From Arion vulgaris (taxonomy: Eukaryota; Mollusca; Gastropoda; Stylommatophora; Arionidae): a DNA stretch of 64,000 bases. The notes beneath the pieces were generated by a model that saw only the letters and a program-made list of their open reading frames with translations, did not search any database and was not told the origin of the DNA. The translations under genes and the position numbers were made by a program. Shown here in pieces: positions 1 to 10,977 of this stretch; within the stretch, counting starts at the first letter, position 1, and each line of letters starts with the position of its first letter. The DNA is taken from the NCBI GenBank assembly GCA_020796225.1, contig CM036756.1:47775363-47839362 (forward strand), in the 5' to 3' direction.

Positions 1-131
1 GTATATAGTTTTGTCTTAGTCCTTGCCAGTACTTCCATTGTCATGCTACTATACGCAATGAATAACTTAGAATACATGCATGTGTATAGTTTTGTCTTAG
101 TCCTTGCCAGTACTTCCATTGTCATGCTACT
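1..131. repeat. 81-bp tandem duplication, about 1.6 copies
   Basis: Positions 1-50 recur at 82-131 with one mismatch. The period of 81 bp is 27 codons, so the duplication keeps the minus-strand RNase H frame open. Confidence 0.9.
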
Positions 132-431
132 TGTTGTCATAGTAAATGCACAGCTGGCATCCTTGACCTTTCTGCCCCATAAGCTTGCATAGAAGATCCA
201 TGTGGACTTTTCGTGACTTACTATCGATCCATCTGGGTAAATCACGTCACCTTCATTGCAGTTTTCATTAATTATAGTTTTAACTTTTGCATCTAACGCC
301 ACAGGATTACTCTCACTGCAACCATTGTCGAATTTAATGATGGTCGGAAAGGTGTTCCCGTATATTGAAGACATCGGTATCCATTCTTCCCCATAGTCGA
401 TATTTGTGAGCCCACATACCTGCGAACAGTG
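1..431 (-). pseudogene. LINE V fragment: partial RNase H domain, runs off the window start
   Basis: The minus strand is open without a stop from 431 to the window edge, although it has no usable start codon. The translation carries RNase H landmarks of a Jockey/I-type LINE. The first acidic motif reads PDGS (normally TDGS), followed about 25 residues later by TTSSMTMEV with its catalytic glutamate. Upstream lie GNTFPTIIKFDNG and an Asn/Glu-rich linker typical of the region before RNase H in this group. In the LINE this domain would degrade RNA in RNA/DNA hybrids during target-primed reverse transcription. An 81-bp in-frame duplication repeats the SSMTMEV segment. A TGA upstream and the absence of RT sequence make this a fragment. 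It resembles the RNase H part of the LINE at 50800-52432, and being the same lineage is an inference. Confidence 0.72.
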
Positions 432-610
432 TCAGATGCACGGCCAAATCATCACGATTTACCCCACGTTAACCAAACATCTACAGGGAATACCGTCAGG
501 AGATATCGACTTTGAAAGTCGGGACATATCGAAATTGAAAGTCAGAGTGCCTCAACGTCGAAAAACAGCGAACGGCGAAATTGAAAGGTAATGTACGTCA
601 AAATTAAAAT
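432..610. other. No recognised feature
   Basis: The stretch contains loose copies of GAAATTGAAAG that grade into the 45-bp repeat to the right. A 61-codon plus-strand ORF has no recognisable domain. Confidence 0.5.
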
Positions 611-745
611 TAAGAAACGTCGACATTGAAAGACACTGAACGTCGAAATTAAAGTTAAGAAACATCGACATTGAAAGACACTGAACTTCGAAATTAAAAG
701 TTAAGAAACATCGACATGAAAAGACACTGAATGTAGAAGTTAAAA
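611..745. repeat. 45-bp tandem repeat, 3 copies
   Basis: Units start with TAAGAAACRTCGACATTGAA at 611, 656 and 702. Decayed relatives lie just to the left. Confidence 0.85.
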
Positions 746-1187
746 ATGATTTAAAACTGCCGATCGAAATGGTCCAGACAAGTCAGTCACGTGATGGGAT
801 AAATAGTGGTGGGGATCTGGTTACCTTCAGGGCACTCCCCTTTCTCAGACAAAAAACAATCAATCAAAATGAATGTCAGTTTCCTGTGCACGATTTTAGC
901 TTTAAGGCAAATAATGCCATTTTGCAATTCGTTGCCAGGTCCACCTTTCTTTTTAAGTCGGAGAAGAAAAAAAAATGAAATATGTAATATACAGCTTCCC
1001 CATCTCGCTTTTTTTTTTATCGCATTCACTTCTACTATTATACTTTTATCCTTTCTCTCTTTCATATACTTTTGTTGCTCATTTTTTCTTGCTTCCATTC
1101 ATGATTTATTTCTTTGTTTCTCCTACTTTCAATATCTCTTTCTTATTTTCTCTCTCACGAACACGCTTTTGTCTCTCATAGAAAGGG
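746..1187. other. No gene seen; A/T- and pyrimidine-rich stretch
   Basis: Poly-T and poly-A runs occur near 965-1015. Short ORFs here are hydrophobic low-complexity readings with no domain. Confidence 0.6.
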
Positions 1188-1265
1188 GGAGAGTCTCTGT
1201 GGCTAAGGTACTAAAATCGTTTGCCTTGCGTTTGGAAGGTAGGGGGCTCGAATCTGGACCGTGTC
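1188..1265 (+). mobile_element. tRNA-derived SINE head (candidate)
   Basis: An A-box-like TGGCTAAGGTAC (1200-1211) and a B-box-like GGCTCGAATCT (1245-1255) are spaced about 33 nt apart, as in a pol III internal promoter. The anticodon-stem region does not fold cleanly and there is no obvious tail, so this is a decayed SINE head rather than a working tRNA. Confidence 0.5.
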
Positions 1266-1436
1266 GTTCTCTTCATATTGCATCATAATGCATCTCTTCA
1301 GGAGAATCGTAGGATTGTTGCCGAAGTTACTGAGACTTTTTTATGCATTACTTTCGACAGGTCGCGTTCTATTTCGAAGGAGAGGGACTGAGTTGTATGG
1401 TTAAACACGGTGTAATGTAGTCAATGATTTGTCTTA

Positions 1437-2095
1437 AGCCATTTAGACTCTCTCTCTATCTCTCTCTCTTCTCTCTCTCTAATCTGCACCCCACACACAC
1501 ACACACACACACACCCATTCTACATAGCGTGTATTCTTCATCATTAATCTCTCTATTTCCATCTTGCACATCATCACTCTCTCTCACTCTCTCTCTCTCT
1601 TTTCTGCACACACACACACACACCTATTCTACATCACTTGAATTCTTCACTATTAATCTCACTCTCCATCTCGCACACCCTCTCCCTCTTCCTCTCTTTC
1701 TCTCTCTCTCACTCTCTTCTGCCCGCACACACACACATACACACACACATACACATACTACATCACGTGTATTCTTCAACATTAATCTCACTCTATTTCC
1801 ATCTCACAAACCCTCTCCATCTTTCTCTCTCTCTCTTCTCTCCCCTCTCTCTCTCTCTCTCTCTCTTCTGCACACACACACACACACACATAATACATCA
1901 CTTGTATTCTTTACCATTATTCTCACTATATTGCCATCTCGCACACCCTCTCTCTCTTCCTCTCTTCCTCTCTTTCTCCCTCTCTCCCTCTCTCTCTCAC
2001 TCTCTTCTGCACACACACACACACACACACACTATATCACTTGTATTCTTCAACATTAATCTCACTCTATTTCCATCTCGCACACCCTCTGCATC

Positions 2096-2126
<31 letters not shown>

Positions 2127-2135
2127 CTCTCTCTA
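1437..2135. repeat. Compound (CT)n/(CA)n minisatellite, about 5 units of 105-140 bp
   Basis: Each unit has a CT-rich run, then TCTGCACACACAC..., then a conserved spacer around TACATCACTTGTATTCTTC followed by CATCTCGCACACC. The Ser/Leu/His ORFs over it are a by-product of the simple sequence. Confidence 0.9.
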
Positions 2136-2740
2136 ATTTGAGTTCATCAATAATAATATCTCCCCTTTTAACCTCTAATCTAATAGCTAATCATGTCAAA
2201 GATATACAAGATATAATCCCGCCAAGTTTTCCTAATGACATTTCTCTATATTGATCTGTTAATCTACTCACAACGATCTCAGGATCTGCCTATGATGAAC
2301 CAATCATTCCATCAATCTCCCACACTTACCATCACAAACATGACACTGATATGCAGAACACTCACCAGATCGACCCCTAGAACACTTTTTTCCTTACTGG
2401 TAAGTAAGACACGCCTCTGATTTTTCTTCTCTTTGCGCATCTATTTCACATTTTGACGTCTCTATTAATTTGCTCCAAATTTCCAAGTTTTGAATTTCCA
2501 TAAATCGATTTCGTGAAGTTATGGACCACAAAGATTACCAAATTGATCTGTTGTGTGGGTGTTAACATGAATTATTAGCATCAAGATATATGTCCATGTT
2601 ATTTTGATGTTAAAATTTGCATGTGTGTTGCGATCTATACGAACAATAAAAAATGTGTGCAGTGCCTCCTTTCTGTTTTCTATTAGTGAAGGAGAAGAAA
2701 ACAACTTACAGAACACGTTTTAGATTATAAAACATTTACT
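2136..2740. other. No gene or repeat recognised
   Basis: Unique-looking A/T-rich sequence. ORFs up to 65 codons occur on both strands, none with a recognisable motif. Confidence 0.5.
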
Positions 2741-2902
2741 AGAGGAAAGTTGGGGAGAAGAGCAAGAGGAAGACCGAGAGATAAGTGGGAGGAAACTTTA
2801 AGAAATGGACAGGTTACAGTCTGGCAGTGTGCAACACCAAGGCGAAAGACAGAGGATGCTGGAGATTCATTGCAGCCAACCTTCGATGTGGAGACGGCAC
2901 CT
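2741..2902 (+). pseudogene. LINE Ib 3' end fragment
   Basis: The plus strand reads GRRARGRPRDKWEE, then WQCAT. After a frameshift it continues KDRGCWRFIAANL and ends GDGT-stop, followed directly by a (GAT)n tail. This is the usual C-terminal signature of an RTE/BovB-like LINE, the basic region after the RT domain. Only the last 50-odd codons are present, so it is a severely 5'-truncated copy. The fragment at 28800-28966 is the same family, with the same stop and GAT tail. The GAT tail served as target for the next insertion, which starts at 2921. Confidence 0.75.
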
Positions 2903-2920
2903 GATGATGATGATACAAGA

Positions 2921-3156
2921 AAGAGAAAATTGAGGTATTTTGGACATATAAAAAGATACGAAGGGATGGAGAAGACCATCATGGAAGGAGACTGCATACC
3001 GCCAAAGAGAAGAAGAGGAAGACCACGGATAAGATGGAGTGAAGATGTAACTGATGGTTTGAACATGACGGCTGCAGAGGTAGGACATCTGGCCTATGAG
3101 AGAGAGAAATTTCGAAGGACTGTTGGGGTGACAAAGTTCTGCTCAGGACAAGCTAT
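2921..3156 (+). pseudogene. LINE Ia 3' end fragment inserted in the tail of LINE Ib
   Basis: The frame reads KRKLRYFGHIKR, then EKTIMEG, KRRRGRPR, DVTDGLNMTAAE and finally FCSGQA-stop followed by (GAT)n. This is a typical RTE/BovB-like C-terminus, 5'-truncated to about 80 codons. It is flanked by an exact 18-bp direct repeat, GATGATGATGATACAAGA at 2903-2920 and 3426-3443, read as the target-site duplication. The right copy lies beyond an S element that later entered this LINE's own tail. The same family occurs at 41259-42358 and 47612-47830. Confidence 0.8.
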
Positions 3157-3167
3157 TTGATGATGAT

Positions 3168-3423
3168 CTTCTTCTTCTTCTTTGCGTTCATTCTTTACAA
3201 CCAATTTTAATCACTCTTTGTGATATGTTTGATCTTTGCCAAGAACGTGTATACCTTGCACATTGGTTTGGTAGGCCCTTAAACGCATAGATTTCTACAC
3301 GTTTAGGACACATGCATCCGATTTCAGCCAAACCTCCGTAGTCGCCTCTTGCGACATGCGTGGCAGGTAACAGTGGTTCTATTCTTTACACCCCAAATTT
3401 GGGCCCCGGTAACCACTCGGGCG
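3168..3423 (-). mobile_element. S-family non-autonomous retroposon, nested copy
   Basis: On the minus strand it runs from CCCGAGTGGTTACCGGGGCC through GTAAAGAATAGAACCACTG and the core CGCATGTCGCAAGAGGCGAC to a (GAA)n tail at 3168-3180. An 11-bp direct repeat TTGATGATGAT flanks it (3157-3167 and 3424-3434). It is shorter than the S copies near 32229 and 35341 and lacks their 91-bp repeats. The CCGAGTGGTTA start resembles a tRNA-Ser/Leu A box, which hints at a tRNA origin. Confidence 0.75.
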
Positions 3424-3499
3424 TTGATGATGATGATACAAGAGATTTGAGGACACTGTGAATATATCCTAAATGAACACAAAATAAAGAACTGTAGTT

Positions 3500-3990
3500 T
3501 CTAATTAGGCATATTAACACAAGACAAAACATCAGGAATTTCTCCAAAGAGCGATTTAACCTAATGCAAAACAGGCATTTCTCCTGGGACAAATTAACAG
3601 AAGGCCAAACAGGAAATACTATTAGGACGAAATTAACACAAGGCAAACCGTGAACGTCTGCTTATTCAAACAAATGCAACACAAAACCATGAATTTTTTC
3701 TTTAGGCAAATTAGAACAAGACAAACTATGCATCTTCCTTTTAGACAAATTAGAACAAGACAAACTATGCATCTCTCTCTGTAGACAAATTAGAACAAGA
3801 CAAACTATGCATCTCTCTCTGTAGACAAATTAGAACAAGACAAACTATGCATCTCTCTCTGTAGACAAATTAGAACAAGACAAACTATGCATCTCTCTCT
3901 GTAGACAAATTAGAACAAGACAAACTATGCATCTCTCTCTGTAGACAAATTAGAACAAGACAAACTATGCATCTCTCTGTAGACAAATTA
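3500..3990. repeat. 40-bp tandem array with a decayed left edge
   Basis: The unit is built on AGACAAATTAGAACAAGACA plus AACTATGCATCTCTCTCTGT. Copies from about 3720 to 3985 are nearly identical. Leftwards to about 3500 they diverge progressively (for example AAATTAACAGAAGGCCAAAC). Confidence 0.88.
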
Positions 3991-4024
3991 GAAAAAGACA
4001 AAGGCAAGAGACACAATGAGGTTT

Positions 4025-4102
4025 CTTACCACGCACCATCTTGTGTTCTTGTCTTCCACCTCCTTGTGTGGAAGACAAGGACACAAGATGGTGTGTGGAA
4101 AG
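4025..4102. other. Long hairpin: 35-bp inverted repeat with an 8-nt loop
   Basis: The left arm 4025-4059 and right arm 4068-4102 are complementary over 35 nt with about four mismatches. The centre pairs CTTGTCTTCCAC with GTGGAAGACAAG across loop CTCCTTGT. A related direct repeat (CAAGAGACACAA) lies outside each arm. No known element end is recognised. Confidence 0.8.
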
Positions 4103-4203
4103 CAAGAGACACAAAAAGTTACGTTGAAGGCAAAATAAACAAGAGTAAACTCAGAAGTCAAAGTAACACATTTGCCAACTGACCATCTGTAAGAACCAAA
4201 AAT

Positions 4204-4270
4204 GCCATACATAGCACCATGTGGTGGTTCTTCCCTGCCATACATAGCATCATGTGGTGGTTCTTCCCAT
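4204..4270. repeat. 33-bp duplication, 2 copies
   Basis: GCCATACATAGCACCATGTG-type units start at 4204 and 4237, differing mainly at one base. Confidence 0.85.
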
Positions 4271-4296
4271 ATCGTTTTCATTTATGGTAATATTTT

Positions 4297-4423
4297 CATT
4301 AAAGAAAGAAAGAAAAGAAAGAAAGAAAAGAAAGAAAGAATTTTCCCTAAATAGTAAAGATAGGTATGTAGATATTGTTGATGACCTATACATTCACGCA
4401 GAAGAAGAAGAAGAAGAAGAAAA
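4297..4423. repeat. (GAAA)n and (GAA)n microsatellites
   Basis: A GAAAG-type run lies at about 4297-4341 and a GAA run at about 4399-4423, with unique sequence between. Confidence 0.9.
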
Positions 4424-4760
4424 GTACAAGAGCAAGCTACTCTGAATTGTGTACGTTTGTTGATATTTGATAAATCACATCTGCGTAATGTTCAGGAAAA
4501 CACGGCACTGCACATATTACTTCAAGTATGTCATTTCTCATATGTAAGAACTAATTGATACATTAATGGTTACAAAATGGAAATGTGTGGACAGTTTGGA
4601 ATACTTATGTTCATTACTACAAGCGATTTGAATCTTATAAGGAAATCAACAGTAGAATTTACATGACACTATCTATATCCGCTTCGTGTCGTGTTTGACA
4701 CATTAGCTTTCACAAGAAGTTTCAATTGCCGACTTTCTGCCACATTTCTACCAAACATTT
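4424..4760. other. Nothing recognised
   Basis: A/T-rich sequence without repeats, ORFs of note or RNA-like boxes. Confidence 0.5.
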
Positions 4761-4978
4761 CCCATGTCAGGTCACAATCTTTCAACTCTTATTCCACACT
4801 TCTTCTCTATGTTTTTTTTGTCAGGTCACAATCTTTCAACTCTTATTCCACACTTCTTCTCTATGTTTCCCTTGTCTGGTCACACTCTTTCAACTCTTAT
4901 TCCACACTTCTTCTCTACGTTTCCCATGTCAGGTCACAATCTTTAACTCTTATTCCACACTTCTTCTCTATGTTTTCT
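4761..4978. repeat. 54-bp tandem repeat, 4 copies
   Basis: TGTCAGGTCACAATCTTTCA begins units at 4765, 4819, 4873 (TGTCTGG variant) and 4927. The period is a multiple of three, so overlapping ORFs stay open as a by-product. Confidence 0.93.
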
Positions 4979-5142
4979 CTGGACGTCCAGACCTTCTTTG
5001 GACATTCGCTGTCCATCGGCAAACTGTTCTAGCCAATATCCCTACTGATATACAATATATATGGCCAATCCACTTCCATCTTTATCTTTTAATAATGGTC
5101 TCCCCTGACAGTTTCTGTATTTTAGAAGCTCTTCATTTGCTT

Positions 5143-5446
5143 TTTGAAACATTTACTTGATTCTGCTGACATTGTATTTGAAACATTTACTTGATTCTGC
5201 TGACATTGTATTTGAAACATTTACTTGATTCTGCTGACATTGTATTTGAAACATTTACTTGATTCTGCTGACATTGTATTTGAAACATTTACTTGATTCT
5301 GCTGACATTGTATTTGAAACATTTACTTGATTCTGCTGACATTGTATTTGAAACATTTACTTGATTCTGCTGACATTGTATTTGAAACATTTACTTGATT
5401 CTGCTGACATTGTATTTGAAACATTTACTTGATTCTGCTGACATTA
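5143..5446. repeat. 34-bp tandem array, about 9 copies
   Basis: Near-perfect units TTTGAAACATTTACTTGATT plus CTGCTGACATTGTA. The homogeneity suggests a recent expansion. Confidence 0.95.
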
Positions 5447-5524
5447 AAAAGAGCTACAAAACCTATGGAAAAGTCTGGTATAAAAAAAAAAAAAAACTTA
5501 GATTTTTAAGAGCATGTTTTTCCC

Positions 5525-5830
5525 AAAACATTGTACGGCTGTAAGGCATGTATTATTGATAAAACAATGTCCGTCTATAAGACATGTATTATTGATAAAA
5601 CAATGTCCGTCTATAAGACATGTATTATTGATAAAACAATGTCCGTCTATAAGACATGCATTATTGCTAAAACAATGTCCGTCTATAAGACATGTATTAT
5701 TGCTAAAACAATGTCCGTCTATAAGACATGTATTATTGATAAAACTATGTACGGCTGTAAGGCATGTATTATTGATAAAACAGCATACGGCTGTAATGCA
5801 TATATTATTGATAAACATTGTACGGTTGTA
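5525..5830. repeat. 36-bp tandem array, about 8 copies
   Basis: The unit contains ACAATGTCCGTCTATAAGAC then ATGTATTATTGATAAA. Edge copies carry TACGGCTGTAAGG variants. The period of 36 keeps frames open on both strands. Confidence 0.93.
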
Positions 5831-5834
5831 AGTC

Positions 5835-6122
5835 TGTACTCAGAATACCATGAAGAGAAGAGTACTCAGAATACCATGAAGAGAAGAGTACTCAGAATAC
5901 CATGAAGAGAAGAGTACTCAGAATACCATGAACAGAAGAGTACTCAGAATACCATGAACAGAAGAGTACTCAGAATACCATGAACAGAAGAGTACTCAGA
6001 ATACCATGAACAGAAGAGTACTCAGAAGACCATGAACAGAAGAGTATTCAGAATACCATAAACAGAAGAGTACTCAGAATACCATGAAGAGAAGAGTACT
6101 CAGAATACCATGAACAGAAGAA
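5835..6122. repeat. 26-bp tandem array, about 11-12 copies
   Basis: The unit is AGTACTCAGAATACCATGAA plus CAGAAG or GAGAAG. It directly follows the 36-bp array. Confidence 0.93.
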
Positions 6123-6814
6123 AGAACATATGTCTCATTTTTGTAACAGTTCAAAATTGAAGAGAAATTGTTGATAAAGAAATGACATTTATTGAACACA
6201 TAAAACGACAAGTTTCTGTGGAAAAGATCATTATGTGGAGCATGTCACTGTGCAGACGAATGAGAGGAAAAACAAGCAGAAAATGGTTGCAGGATGTTAT
6301 ATACTAGTTGAGTATAAATGTACCAGACGCCAGACACTGCATACATTATACTGCAAGTATTATAATTTAAACTCTCTGAAAGGAGTTAGTTCTTTTTGTT
6401 CATGTTTTTGTCCTACACGCTAGGATATACCAAAACAAGGTTCGTCCTTAGGTTAAAAAGTGCGTGTCTCATCTTGAATAATAAACAAACAAACGAAATC
6501 TCACACTGGACAGGAAGGCATATAATACTGCTGTCATAGTATTCAAGTTCCGAGAGGAATAAACTAAATGATGATGATGATTTCATTTCTACGAACGTTC
6601 AGTTAATGTCAACCATGTTTAGAAGTCACATCTGTGTGCAGCAGATTTGTGAAATAAACCTTGTCGTCATCCAATGTGTGTAAGATCGATTTGATTCTTG
6701 TCCAATGTCAACACTTGAGTTTTCACATCCAAAACGAGTTACTGCTTGATAGAACATAACTTTGTTGGGATAATACTCTTTGTCAACATCTGGTTTTAAT
6801 AGTTAGTTTTCTTC
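6123..6814. other. No gene recognised; possible LINE 3' tail near 6565
   Basis: A (GAT)n run at about 6568-6582 after AGAGGAATAAACTAA resembles the GAT-tailed 3' ends of RTE-like LINEs. The upstream translation is too degraded to assign. Confidence 0.35.
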
Positions 6815-7380
6815 TGTGTTTCTCCTTCTCACTTTCTATCTTTCTTTCGATACACATCTTTCTCTCTTTCACTATCGCTGTTTAGAGCTCTCTTTAATTC
6901 CATTTTCTTCTTTTTTGTCTTGCTTTCTTCCTGTCTCGATTTCTCTCTTTCTCTTTCTATCTTTCGTTCGATACACATCTTTCTCTCTTTCAATATCGCT
7001 GTTTAGATATTCAATATCTAAATTATTTAGATTTTCAATATCGCTCTCTCTAATTCCATTTCTTTTCTTTGTCTTGATTTCTTCCTGTCTCGATTTCTTT
7101 CTTCTCTTTCTATCTTTTTCTATCTTTCTCTCTCTCTCTCTCTCTCTCCTCTTCTCTCTTTCTCTCGCTGTCTTTCTTTTTTCTTTAACGTTTCTTTCTT
7201 TCTCAACATTTCTTCCATTTCTCTACCTTCCTTGTTTTCTATCCTGTTCTTTTTTCTTCCTTCTCTTTTCATGCTTCTCTGTCTTCCATCTCTTTCTTCT
7301 ATCCTCCTTCTCTCAAATGTTTCTAGTCTCTTATCAACTTCTTTACATCGATCTGAACATTCTCTCCATTTTCTCTCATT
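6815..7380. repeat. Pyrimidine-rich low-complexity tract (TTTC/CT)
   Basis: Almost continuous C/T sequence with an imperfect internal duplication (TCGATACACATCTTTCTCTC near 6849 and 6969). The 188-codon Leu/Ser/Phe ORF across it is not credible as a gene. Confidence 0.85.
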
Positions 7381-8033
7381 GATTATTGATTATTGATTGG
7401 ACATCATCTTTTGCATCTTTTTATACCATGCTGTTGCTTCCAATCTTCTTCTGTCTTACAAGTTAAGATCTCAGCTCATCACTATACTCTCGATTACTCT
7501 ACATTTCTCTCATGTCATTTTGACTGATTACCATCATCTGATTTTTGCAGTAATTTTCTTTTAATCTTTTCTAATGAATTTTCCTGGGTCACGACTTCCA
7601 GCTCTCGCTGTTCTCAGTTCTTTGAACTGCCAATGGTTTTTTGTGCTCAATTATTTCTTACGACTCTATGTTTTATGTCCGTCTCGATGGACTAGAACCT
7701 GTTCTCATCTTACCTGAGATGGATCTCAAAGTAAACATACTAGATCGCGTCTCATGACTAGGACTCGACTACTACTTGGACGAGGGACTGTACCTAACTT
7801 ACTCACAGAGATGCCCGGGATGAGACCATTTACTTCTGGTTGAGTAAATGTTTAATACGTCACAGAGACCGGTGATGCTTGTCTCTCAATAGTTAGAATG
7901 AAACTGACTATACAGACTTATCGTGTGTATGCGAAGGCTTTGTTCAAACTTATTTGAAAAAAACTACTAACTACTGAACTAGATCATGTGTTGAACTTGG
8001 AACTTGAACAAATCGTTCATGTTCATATCTATA
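7381..8033. other. No gene seen; one short stretch shared with 62480-62520
   Basis: AATGAATTTTCCTGGGTCAC near 7573 resembles AATGAATTTTGCCCTGGCCG near 62493, so a dispersed repeat is possible. Nothing else is recognised. Confidence 0.35.
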
Positions 8034-10936
8034 ATATGTAGATGTAAGTGAACTTGAGAACATATATCACTAGACGGTGGTTCATATCTATAAATGTGTG
8101 GTAAAAGTACCGGTTACAGAACATATATATAGCTAGACGGTGGTTCATATCTATAAATGTGTGTTAAAAGTACCGGTTACAGAACATATATATAGCTAGA
8201 CGGTGGTTCATATCTATAAATGTGTGTTAAAAGTACCGGTTACAGAACATATATATAGCTAGACGGTGGTACTTATCTATAAATGTGTGTTAAAAGTACC
8301 GGTTACAGAACATATATATAGCTAGACGGTGGTACTTATCTATAAATGTGTGTTAAAAGTACAGTTACAGAACATATATATAGCTAGACGGTGGTACTTA
8401 TCTATAAATGTGTGTTAAAAGTACCGTTACAGAACATATATATAGCTAGCCGGTGGTACTTATCTATAAATGTGTGTTAAAAGTACCGGTTACAGAACAT
8501 ATATATAGCTAGGCGGTGGTACTTATCTATAAATGTGTGTTAAAAGTACCGGTTACAGAACATATATATAGCTAGGCGGTGGTACTTATCTATAAATGTG
8601 TGTTAAAAGTACCGGTTACAGAACATATATATAGCTAGGCGGTGGTACTTATCTATAAATGTGTGTTAAAAGTACCGGTTACAGAACATATATATAGCTA
8701 GGCGGTGGTACTTATCTATAAATGTGTGTTAAAAGTACCGGTTACAGAACATATATATAGCTAGACGGTGGTACTTATCTATAAATGTGTGTTAAAAGTA
8801 CCGGTTACAGAACATATATATAGCTAGACGGTGGTACTTATCTATAAATGTGTGTTAAAAGTACCGGTTACAGAACATATATATAGCTAGACGGTGGTAC
8901 TTATCTATAATTTAAATGTCGTTAAGAACATATAATGCTGAGTTACACAAATATATATATTAGATAATATGCTGGTGACTTATCTATAAATGTGTGTTAA
9001 AAGTACCGGTTACAGAACATATATATAGCTAGACGGTGGTACTTATCTATAAATGTGTGTTAAAAGTACCGGTTACAGAACATATATATAGCTAGGCGGT
9101 GGTACTTATCTATAAATGTGTGTTAAAAGTACCGGTTACAGAACATATATATAGCTAGACGGTGGTACTTATCTATAAATGTGTGTTAAAAGTACCGGTT
9201 ACAGAACATATATATAGCTAGACGGTGGTACTTATCTATAAATGTGTGTTAAAAGTACCGGTTACAGAACATATATATAGCTAGACGGTGGTACTTATCT
9301 ATAAATGTGTGTTAAAAGTACCGGTTACAGAACATATATATAGCTAGACGGGGGTACTTATCTATAAATGTGTGTTAAAAGTACCGGTTACAGAACATAT
9401 ATATAGCTAGGCGGTGGTACTTATCAATAAATGTGTGTTAAAAGTACCGGTTACAGAACATATATATAGCTAGGCGGTGGTACTTATCTATAAATGTGTA
9501 TTAAAAGTACCGGTTACAGAACATATATATAGCTAGACGGTGGTACTTATCTATAAATGTGTGTTAAAAGTACCGGTTACAGAACATATATATAGCTAGA
9601 CGGTGGTACTTATCTATAAATGTGTGTTAAAAGTACCGGTTACAGAACATATATATAGCTAGACGGTGGTACTTATCTATAAATGTGTGTTAAAAGTACC
9701 GGTTACAGAACATATATATAGCTAGACGGTGGTCTTATCTATAAATGTGTGTTAAAAGTACCGGTTACAGAACATATATATAGCTAGACGGTGGTACTTA
9801 TCTATAAATGTGTGTTAAAAGTACCGGTTACAGAACATATATATAGCTAGACGGTGGTACTTATCTATAAATGTGTGTTAAAAGTACCGGTTACAGAACA
9901 TATATATAGCTAGACGGTGGTACTTATCTATAAATGTGTGTTAAAAGTACCGGTTACAGAACATATATATAGCTAGGCGGTGGTACTTATCTATAAATGT
10001 GTGTTAAAAGTACCGGTTACAGAACATATATATAGCTAGGCGGTGGTACTTATCTATAAATGTGTGTTAAAAGTACCGGTTACAGAACATATATATAGCT
10101 AGACGGTGGTACTTATCTATAAATGTGTGTTAAAAGTACCGGTTACAGAACATATATATAGCTAGACGGTGGTACTTATCTATAAATGTGTGTTAAAAGT
10201 ACCGGTTACAGAACATATATATAGCTAGACGGTGGTACTTATCTATAAATGTGTGTTAAAAGTACCGGTTACAGAACATATATATAGCTAGGCGGTGGTT
10301 CATATCTATAAATGTGTGTTAAAAGTACCGGTTACGGAACATATATATAGCTAGACGGTGGTACTTATCTATAAATGTGTGTTAAAAGTACCGGTTACAG
10401 AACATATATATAGCTAGGCGGTGGTACTTATCTATAAATGTGTGTTAAAAGTACCGGTTACAGAACATATATATAGCTAGACGGTGGTACTTATCTATAA
10501 ATGTGTGTTAAAAGTACCGGTTACAGAACATATATATAGCTAGACGGTGGTACTTATCTATAAATGTGTGTTAAAAGTACCGGTTACAGAACATATATAT
10601 AGCTAGACGGTGGTACTTATCTATAAATGTGTGTTAAAAGTACCGGTTACAGAACATATATATAGCTAGACGGTGGTACTTATCTATAAATGTGTGTTAA
10701 AAGTACCGGTTACAGAACATATATATAGCTAGGCGGTCGTACTTATCTATAAATATGTGTTAAAAGTACCGGTTACAGAACATATATATAGCTAGGCGGT
10801 GGTACTTATCTATAAATGTGTGTTAAAAGTACCGGTTACAGAACATATATATAGCTAGACGGTGGTACTTATCTATAAATGTGTGTTAAAAGTACCGGTT
10901 ACAGAACATATATATAGCTAGACGGTGGTACTTATC
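8034..10936. repeat. 63-bp satellite-like array, about 45 copies
   Basis: The unit runs ACTTATCTATAAATGTGTGT, TAAAAGTACCGGTTACAGAA, CATATATATAGCTAGACGGT plus GGT, with period 63 (for example 8071, 8134, 8197). Main variants are GACGG/GGCGG and GTACTT/GTTCAT. One disrupted unit lies at about 8910-8975, and the left edge (8034-8090) is decayed. No ORF is supported. Confidence 0.97.
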
Positions 10937-10977
10937 TCTTTAACACTCCCCCTACCCCAATCCCCATCCATAAATCA

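Noticed and set aside
1424..2141. Ser/Leu/His-rich 211- and 167-codon ORFs
   Set aside because: These are readings of (CT)n and (CA)n microsatellites in overlapping frames.
6816..7382. 188-codon hydrophobic membrane protein
   Set aside because: It lies in a pyrimidine-only tract; Leu/Phe/Ser content follows from base composition.
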